Under the pieces are notes generated by a model. The model ran no database searches. It saw only the letters and a list, made by a program, of their open reading frames with translations, and was not told the DNA's origin. A program made the translations under genes and the position numbers. From Ruminococcaceae bacterium UBA6434 (lineage in GTDB: Bacteria; Bacillota; Clostridia; Oscillospirales; Acutalibacteraceae): a DNA stretch of 19,972 nt. The stretch spans positions 1 through 19,972 of the forward strand of contig DJOQ01000033.1 of assembly GCA_002437245.1 (NCBI GenBank), read 5' to 3'. This document shows positions 15,218 through 19,972 of the stretch, in pieces. Every line of letters begins with the position of its first letter. The first letter of the stretch is position 1.

Positions 15218-15258
15218 TTTTATGTACCTCCGATGCTGCGGCAAAAGGGAACCCTAGT

Positions 15259-15412
15259 AATCCCTCAGTCACCTGCGGTGACAGCTCCTAACCGGAGAGA
15301 GTCCCCTTTGTCACTTCGTGACATTTCCCCACACCGTGGGGAATCACCCTTTACAAGGGAGCCTGAACAATCCCTCAGTCACCTGCGGTGACAGCTCCCT
15401 TTACAAGGGAGC
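15259..15412. repeat. String of short hairpin modules (gut-Clostridia type intergenic repeat)
   Basis: AATCCCTCAGTCACCTGCGG begins an identical 30-nt unit at 15259 and 15369 (110-bp period). The tract contains consecutive perfect short hairpins: GTCACC-tgc-GGTGAC (15268-15282 and 15378-15392), GTCAC-ttc-GTGAC (15310-15322), TTCCCCAC-acc-GTGGGGAA (15325-15343) and GCTCCCTT-tac-AAGGGAGC (15394-15412). Each loop is 3 nt. The module TTTACAAGGGAGCCTGAA occurs twice. It lies between rseP and ispG within the operon. Similar strings are familiar from gut Clostridia genomes; the role is unknown. Confidence 0.8.
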
Positions 15413-15546
15413 CTGAATGGTTTGCCGCTTTAAACAATTCTTTATTTTTTATATAAATTTGCGTGCCGCCCCGAAAGGAACGACACAAATTACGATTCGT
15501 ATTAAATGTAACCCGCGTTAAGCAAGCGCAAGTCTCGGCTTTTGAA

Positions 15547-15790
15547 GCATTACGGAAAAGACCCAAAGCCTCGATTTTTGTAGGATTTTTTCGTAAGACA
15601 AGGAAAATAAGCGACGGCGTACGAATGTACTCCGAACAAAATTTGACCGAGCATTACGGAAAAGACCCAAAACCTCGATTTTTGAAGTATTTTTTCGTAA
15701 GACAAGGAAAATGAACGACGGCGTACGAATGTACTCCGAGTGAAATTTGACGCAGTATTACGGAAAAAGACTCAAAAATCAAGTTTTAAT
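15547..15790. repeat. Two exact-length 104-bp tandem repeats plus a partial third
   Basis: Units span 15547-15650 and 15651-15754, both 104 bp and nearly identical. A degenerate third begins at 15755 (GTATTACGGAAAAAGAC) and runs into the 3' end of rseP. Each unit contains GCATTACGGAAAAGACCCAA, then CCTCGATTTTT, TTCGTAAGACAAGGAAAAT, and the dyad GTAC-gaat-GTAC. Another copy starts at 19950. Together with the hairpin string, this accounts for most of the 15218-15778 gap between ispG and rseP. I see no gene in 15413-15546. Confidence 0.88.
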
Positions 15791-16867
15791 CAACCTGACA
15801 ATATCGTTATACGTAACAAATACCATAAGAAGCATAAGTAACGCAAATCCTATGGCGTGGACGTAGCCCTCGTATTTGGGATTTATGGGCTTGCGGCGAA
15901 TTGCCTCTATCAAGAGGAAGAAAAGTCTGCCGCCGTCAAGCGCGGGCAAGGGAAGAAGATTTGCCACACCGATATTTATGGTTATGAACGCCATTATCAA
16001 AAGCAGTCCGCTCATATTTTTAGACGTTGCCGCCGAGGCGGTAACATCGGCAATTATGTCAACCGTGCCTATGGGGCCTGCAAGCTCCGACATACCGTAA
16101 CGCCCCGTTACGAGGTCAAAAAGGCTGAGCCACACCATACGCACGACGGACGCCGACTGCGTAAACGAGTTTTTAACAACATTCAGGAAGTTAGGTTTTT
16201 CGCCTACGATTACAAAATCGTATCTTATCAGAGTTACGCCGTCCTGCTGCTCGGTATCGAAATGAACGTCGGGAAGCTCTACTTTTTGACCGTCGCGTTC
16301 TACAACGAAGTCAAATACGCCGTCCTTGCTGCGGCTCATTAAAAAGCTTAGGTCGCGCTCCGACCAGACGTGGTGACCGTCTATTTCGAGAAAACGGTCG
16401 CCCTCTTTCAGCCCGTACTGCTCGGAAACCGCTCCGTCGTAAAAGGATTTTATCGTGTTTGTGCCTATCAGCTCCCCGGAAGAGGAAAGCATTATACACA
16501 TAATGATAACGCCGAGCAAAAGGTTCATAAAAGCGCCTGCGGCAACAATTATCATCTTTTGCCAGACGGGCTTTTTATTGAAAGCACCTTCGTCCTCGCT
16601 GTCTTGATCCTCGCCCTCCATAGAGACATAGCCGCCTATCGGCAAAATACGCACAGAATACTGCGTATCGCCTTTTTTGCGTTTAAAAACAGCCGGACCC
16701 ATACCTATGGAAAACTCGTTCACTTTGACTTTGAAAAGCTTTGCAAAGAGGAAGTGCCCACACTCATGTATCATTATAATTACGCCGAAGAACAAAATTG
16801 CCACGGCGACAGTCCATACCTTGCTCCAAACCCCCGAAGAAGTTATGCTGAGTAAAATCGCGATCAC
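15779..16867 (-). CDS. rseP: Site-2 intramembrane zinc metalloprotease RseP
   Basis: This membrane protease (M50 family) cleaves anti-sigma factors and signal-peptide remnants within the bilayer. The 362-residue protein has HECGH (34-38, zinc ligands H34 and H38, catalytic E35) in the first membrane segment, a single PDZ domain at about 130-200, and the third zinc ligand D311 in LLPLPALDGGR before the last membrane segments. The frame opens with GTG at 16867, but that GTG lies inside GAGGTGAT, the apparent ribosome binding site; an ATT at 16858 sits at the same 5-nt spacing as the ntpF ATG does from its own site. The real start is therefore uncertain by a few residues. It follows dxr by 13 nt. 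Its stop falls in a degenerate 104-bp repeat unit. Confidence 0.95.
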   Translation of the reverse strand: MIAILLSITSSGVWSKVWTVAVAILFFGVIIMIHECGHFLFAKLFKVKVNEFSIGMGPAVFKRKKGDTQYSVRILPIGGYVSMEGEDQDSEDEGAFNKKPVWQKMIIVAAGAFMNLLLGVIIMCIMLSSSGELIGTNTIKSFYDGAVSEQYGLKEGDRFLEIDGHHVWSERDLSFLMSRSKDGVFDFVVERDGQKVELPDVHFDTEQQDGVTLIRYDFVIVGEKPNFLNVVKNSFTQSASVVRMVWLSLFDLVTGRYGMSELAGPIGTVDIIADVTASAATSKNMSGLLLIMAFITINIGVANLLPLPALDGGRLFFLLIEAIRRKPINPKYEGYVHAIGFALLMLLMVFVTYNDIVRLIKT

Positions 16868-16880
16868 CTCATAAAAAGTT

Positions 16881-18026
16881 TTATACCGATTTCATTACAA
16901 ATTCACGTGCAAAACGGTCTGTCTCAAGAACGTCATCAAGAGTATAAACGTCCTTTTTCGGCACCTCGGGAAGTATTGCTTCAACCTTTTTTGCAATATC
17001 GAGAAAACCTATTTTGCCGTTTCTGAACAGGTAATTTGCCTGCTCGTTTGCCCCGTTTACCGCAGCGGGATAAAGTCCGCCGCGATCTATTGCCTCCCTG
17101 CAAATATTTATGCAGCGAAAGGTGTCGTAATCCGGCTCAAAGAATGTGAGCTTGCCCAAAGCCGCCAAATCAAGCTCGCCTACGGGCGACTCATATCTTT
17201 CGGGGTAAGTCAGCGCATACTGTATGGGGATACGCATATCGGGAAGCCCCAGCTGCGCTATGACGGAATTGTCGTCATATTCCACCGCCGAGTGCACAAC
17301 GCTTTCGCGGTGAACAACTATTTTTACATCCTGCGGCTTTACGCCGAACAGCCAGACCGCCTCTATAAGCTCAAGTCCCTTGTTCATCATAGTCGCCGAG
17401 TCAACAGTGATTTTGGCGCCCATGGACCAGTTTGGGTGCTTCAGCGCGTCATTTACCGTAACGGTTTCAAGCTCTTTTGCGCTCCTGCCGAAAAACGGTC
17501 CGCCGGAGGCTGTGAGGATTATCTTTTTTAACGCCTTATTAGAAGGTTTTCCCTGAAGAGCCTGAAATATAGCCGAATGCTCGGAATCGACGGGAAGAAT
17601 ATCGACATTTTCTCTTTTTGCCGCGTCTATAACAAGCCTGCCGCCGGCAACGAGCGTCTCTTTATTGGCAAACGCCAATTTTTTGTGAGCGTGAATTGCC
17701 GTAAGAGTAGGTTCAAGTCCTGCCATTCCCACTACCGAGTTCAGAACCGTGTCGGACTTTTCATATGCGGCGCACTCGCATACGCCCTCTTTGCCCGAAA
17801 GAATTTTCGTTCCCGTATCGGCAACGCGCACCTTTAAATCCTTTGCCGCGTCCTCTGATACCAGCGCCGCGACGTCGGGTTTGAATTCGCGAATCTGCTC
17901 CTCTATTTTTTTGACGTTTGAAAAAGCGGACAAAGCCCTGACGCGGTACCCGCGCTTGCGGGCAACGTCAAGACTTTGAGTGCCTATAGAGCCTGTTGAA
18001 CCTAAAAGTGATAAATTTTTTGTCAT
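16881..18026 (-). CDS. dxr: 1-deoxy-D-xylulose-5-phosphate reductoisomerase
   Basis: Dxr converts DXP to MEP with NADPH, the first committed step of the MEP pathway. The 381-residue protein is full length. The NADPH-binding motif is GSTGSIG (9-15). The metal ligands are D147 and E149 in LPVDSEHSA and E219 in MMNKGLELIEA; the substrate-site segments TASGGPFFG (172-180) and KHPNWSMGAKITVDSATM (starting at 196) are intact. The ATG overlaps the cdsA stop by ATGA, and rseP starts 13 nt downstream, so the three genes are tightly coupled. With ispG in the same cluster, two MEP steps are encoded beside UppS, which uses the product. Confidence 0.97.
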   Translation of the reverse strand: MTKNLSLLGSTGSIGTQSLDVARKRGYRVRALSAFSNVKKIEEQIREFKPDVAALVSEDAAKDLKVRVADTGTKILSGKEGVCECAAYEKSDTVLNSVVGMAGLEPTLTAIHAHKKLAFANKETLVAGGRLVIDAAKRENVDILPVDSEHSAIFQALQGKPSNKALKKIILTASGGPFFGRSAKELETVTVNDALKHPNWSMGAKITVDSATMMNKGLELIEAVWLFGVKPQDVKIVVHRESVVHSAVEYDDNSVIAQLGLPDMRIPIQYALTYPERYESPVGELDLAALGKLTFFEPDYDTFRCINICREAIDRGGLYPAAVNGANEQANYLFRNGKIGFLDIAKKVEAILPEVPKKDVYTLDDVLETDRFAREFVMKSV

Positions 18027-18892
18027 GCCAATTTAATCCTTGAATAAATTATGATTATCGCATAAAGCGCACCGAGAACAAAGAGCGCGCTGTCAAATCT
18101 GTCCATAACTCCGCCGTGACCGGGGAAGAGCTTGCCGTAATCCTTGACGCCGAAATTCCTTTTAAGAACGGACGCCGAAAGGTCGCCGCACATACCGATA
18201 ACGCAGAGTATAAGGGAAATTACAGCTATCTCCCACCAAGTGAAGAGATGAACGGTAAAATATTTGCTGTCGAAAACAAGGAAAAGTATTACGGAGCTGA
18301 GCACTCCCGCAAACGCTCCGCCGACAGCGCCCTCTATGGTCTTTTTGGGGCTTATATTCGGAGCCATTTTGTGCTTGCCGAAAAATCTGCCCGCAAAATA
18401 CGCAAGCGAGTCCGTAAGCCACGCCGAGAAAAGCCCGAGAAGTATGAAGAAAAGCCCGTAGTGCTTATCGTAAAGCTCGGGGTAGGTAAAGCCTACGTCG
18501 CGCATCATTATGAGCGTCGAAAATCCCCAGGGGACGAAGTACGACGCCACCACAACCGCGGCAACATCTTCAAATTTGGTGTGCTCGTAGTCGGTTATCA
18601 TAAGGATGAACAAAAGCAGTATGTAAAGTATCACCACGGCAAGCACGGGAATAGAAATGCCATGCTCCGTAAGATAACGGTTAAATCCGTAATAGAGCGG
18701 TATAAGACCCGCAAAGATAAGACTTATAATATGTATAGCCTTGTTTTTAACGCCGATAACCCTCTCGAGTTCAAAAGCAGCCATTACGGCAAAAAAAGCA
18801 ACTACTATCGGGAACACCGGTGTAAATCTGATGGCGAGCATTCCCACGGCAAACAGCGCGGCAACAACGCCTACGACTATTCTTGTCAGCAT
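18023..18892 (-). CDS. cdsA: Phosphatidate cytidylyltransferase
   Basis: CdsA makes CDP-diacylglycerol from phosphatidate and CTP, the precursor of phosphatidylglycerol and related lipids. The 289-residue protein is very hydrophobic, with about eight membrane segments. Conserved motifs are APNISPKKTIEGAVGG in the middle and the C-terminal signature GDLSASVLKRNFGVKDYGK followed by PGHGGVMDRFDS. The ATG at 18892 is chosen because AGGAGG lies 6 nt upstream; the longer frame from GTG 18922 would read through that site. It begins 71 nt after uppS and ends overlapping dxr by 4 nt. Confidence 0.95.
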   Translation of the reverse strand: MLTRIVVGVVAALFAVGMLAIRFTPVFPIVVAFFAVMAAFELERVIGVKNKAIHIISLIFAGLIPLYYGFNRYLTEHGISIPVLAVVILYILLLFILMITDYEHTKFEDVAAVVVASYFVPWGFSTLIMMRDVGFTYPELYDKHYGLFFILLGLFSAWLTDSLAYFAGRFFGKHKMAPNISPKKTIEGAVGGAFAGVLSSVILFLVFDSKYFTVHLFTWWEIAVISLILCVIGMCGDLSASVLKRNFGVKDYGKLFPGHGGVMDRFDSALFVLGALYAIIIIYSRIKLA

Positions 18893-18963
18893 AAAGAGCC
18901 TCCTAAATTTTGGTTTCAACACTTCGGTTTTCGGCTCTCTGCCAAAAACCCATATCCTTTATA

Positions 18964-19698
18964 TCATACCCCGCCGAATCTGCGGCTGCGATGCTCATAT
19001 GCACGCAGAGCCTCTACGAAATCCTCTTCGGTAAAATCGGGCCACAAAACGTCGGAATACCAGAATTCCGCGTAAGCCGACTGCCACAGCAAAAAGTTTG
19101 AAAGGCGCTGCTCGCCGCTCGGACGGATTATAAGGTCCGGGTCGGGCATACCGGCGGTGTAGAGATGTGATGAAATCATATCCATATCAATTTCCGACGG
19201 CTTTATTTTGCCTTTTTTCACGTCCTCCGCAATCTCGCGCACGCTCTCTGCTATCTCCTGCCTGCCGCCGTAATTTACGGCGATGTTGAGCATTATGCGG
19301 TCCTCTTTTCTGCCTATTCTCTCAACCTGCTTCATGAGAAGCCTTATGTCAGCCGGAATACCCTCGCGAGAGCCTATAAAGCTTATGCGGATACCGTTTT
19401 TTCTGTCCTCTTCAACCCTGCCGAGCGCCTCTTTGAGATACTCGCGGAAGAGATCCATTATAGCCGAGACTTCCTCTTTGGGGCGCTTCCAGTTCTCTGT
19501 GGAAAAGGCATAAAAGGTTATGTATTTTATGCCCAGATCCGCCGCGAATTCGCCTATCTTACGAAAGGTCTTGGCACCCTCAACGTGCCCCTTGTAGCGC
19601 GGCAGACCGCGTTTTTTTGCCCAGCGGCCGTTTCCGTCCATTATTACGCCGACGTGCTTCGGCAAAACCTCAAAGGTCGGCAGATTATCATAATCCAT
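18964..19698 (-). CDS. uppS: Undecaprenyl diphosphate synthase (isoprenyl transferase)
   Basis: UppS is the cis-prenyltransferase that builds C55 undecaprenyl diphosphate from farnesyl and isopentenyl diphosphates, the lipid carrier for peptidoglycan. The 244-residue protein is the usual length. The catalytic VIMDGNGRWAKKRG (18-31, with D21), FYAFSTENWKRP (62-73) and the IPP-binding IIRPSGEQRLSNFLLWQ (190-206, R192, R198, S200) are intact. It heads the cluster in this window. In many Firmicutes frr lies directly upstream; here the 274 bp upstream of uppS contain only repeat-like sequence, so frr is farther away or elsewhere. AGGGT is a weak ribosome binding site. Confidence 0.97.
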   Translation of the reverse strand: MDYDNLPTFEVLPKHVGVIMDGNGRWAKKRGLPRYKGHVEGAKTFRKIGEFAADLGIKYITFYAFSTENWKRPKEEVSAIMDLFREYLKEALGRVEEDRKNGIRISFIGSREGIPADIRLLMKQVERIGRKEDRIMLNIAVNYGGRQEIAESVREIAEDVKKGKIKPSEIDMDMISSHLYTAGMPDPDLIIRPSGEQRLSNFLLWQSAYAEFWYSDVLWPDFTEEDFVEALRAYEHRSRRFGGV

Positions 19699-19846
19699 TT
19701 GCTTTTACCCTTTTATGTGATTTGCGGAGAAAGGTATTTAGCTTCGAACGACTCTCCGCCGCCGCCGAAGCAGGCTTTATTTTGCAAAGCATATTCGCAA
19801 AAATTTTACGCATTTTCTCAACGCGAAAAATCGAGGTGACGTGCAG

Positions 19847-19887
19847 CATACCGCAAAACGATTTTTAACCGCCGCGCATACCGCAAG
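19847..19887. repeat. Short direct repeat upstream of uppS
   Basis: GCATACCGCAA occurs at 19847-19857 and 19877-19887, with starts 30 bp apart. AAAAATCG (19828-19835) and CGATTTTT (19860-19867) flank the first copy as an 8-bp inverted repeat. I found no convincing promoter or gene in 19699-19949. Confidence 0.5.
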
Positions 19888-19949
19888 GCGCAAAAAACGA
19901 AGTTTTACCGGGAACTCCGCCCGAACCTCAGCCCGTTTTTTCGGTGATG

Positions 19950-19972
19950 TTTTTTCGCAAGACAAGGAAAAT
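19950..19972. repeat. Edge-truncated copy of the 104-bp repeat family
   Basis: The last 23 bases match 15586-15608 and 15690-15712 at 22 of 23 positions (core AAGACAAGGAAAAT). The copy has the same orientation and runs off the right edge. Confidence 0.75.

Noticed and set aside
15418..15500. Promoter for ispG using the minus-strand TATAAA near 15460
   Set aside because: No -35-like hexamer occurs at a suitable distance; it is probably a chance match in an AT-rich patch.
18116..19075. 319-residue open frame on the plus strand
   Set aside because: It is antisense to cdsA and uppS, with a low-complexity basic product and no ribosome binding site.
19777..19965. 62-residue open frame upstream of uppS, considered as a small gene or frr remnant
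   Set aside because: It lies in repeat-like sequence, is rich in Arg and Cys, does not resemble Frr and lacks a ribosome binding site.

Overview
The window looks like a chromosomal segment of a Gram-positive, probably anaerobic gut-type Clostridia. An Oscillospirales/Ruminococcaceae-like lineage is likely, but the species cannot be read from the sequence. The evidence is an E. hirae-type V-ATPase operon, a PolC-type replicative polymerase in the uppS-cdsA-dxr-rseP-ispG-polC cluster, a GSI-alpha glutamine synthetase, a long Clostridia-type PRPP synthetase, and several families of hairpin-rich intergenic repeats. No phage, plasmid, CRISPR, rRNA or tRNA features were seen.

Layout from left to right. 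Positions 1-290 hold about 2.4 copies of a ~118-bp tandem repeat that ends exactly at a V-ATPase stop codon. Positions 289-4993 (minus strand) hold the first six V-ATPase genes in the order ntpF-I-K-E-C-G (subunits G/H, I, K, E, C, F). The catalytic A, B and D genes would be expected beyond the left edge, across the repeats. Positions 4994-5287 are a divergent control region with two candidate promoters, a 65-bp inverted repeat and a 19-bp palindrome. Positions 5288-7044 (plus) hold a TetR-family regulator overlapping by ATGA a cation diffusion facilitator with a manganese-type metal site. Positions 7160-8347 (plus) are prs. Positions 8348-8781 hold a 308-bp element with 35-bp terminal inverted repeats, and the facing prs and glnA terminators. 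Positions 8782-10104 (minus) are glnA, with a near-consensus promoter and a terminator-like hairpin in its short leader. Positions 10337-19698 (minus) are the envelope, isoprenoid and replication cluster uppS-cdsA-dxr-rseP-ispG-polC, interrupted between rseP and ispG by about 560 bp of repeats.

The genes form functional sets. The V-ATPase K subunit keeps the residues that bind Na+ in E. hirae NtpK, so the enzyme is probably a sodium pump or sodium-driven synthase. Dxr and IspG are two steps of the MEP isoprenoid pathway, and UppS uses its products to make the C55 lipid carrier of the cell wall. CdsA makes CDP-diacylglycerol, RseP is an intramembrane protease, and PolC is the replicase.

The strongest oddity is PolC. 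At 1269 residues it is about 170 shorter than typical PolC, and the proofreading DEDD exonuclease normally inserted in the PHP domain is cleanly absent. All nine predicted PHP metal ligands are present. Other points of interest are the terminal-inverted-repeat element with a covarying partial copy near polC, the glnA leader attenuator, the divergent operator-like dyads near tetR, and an apparent one-base frame break at the N terminus of ntpI.
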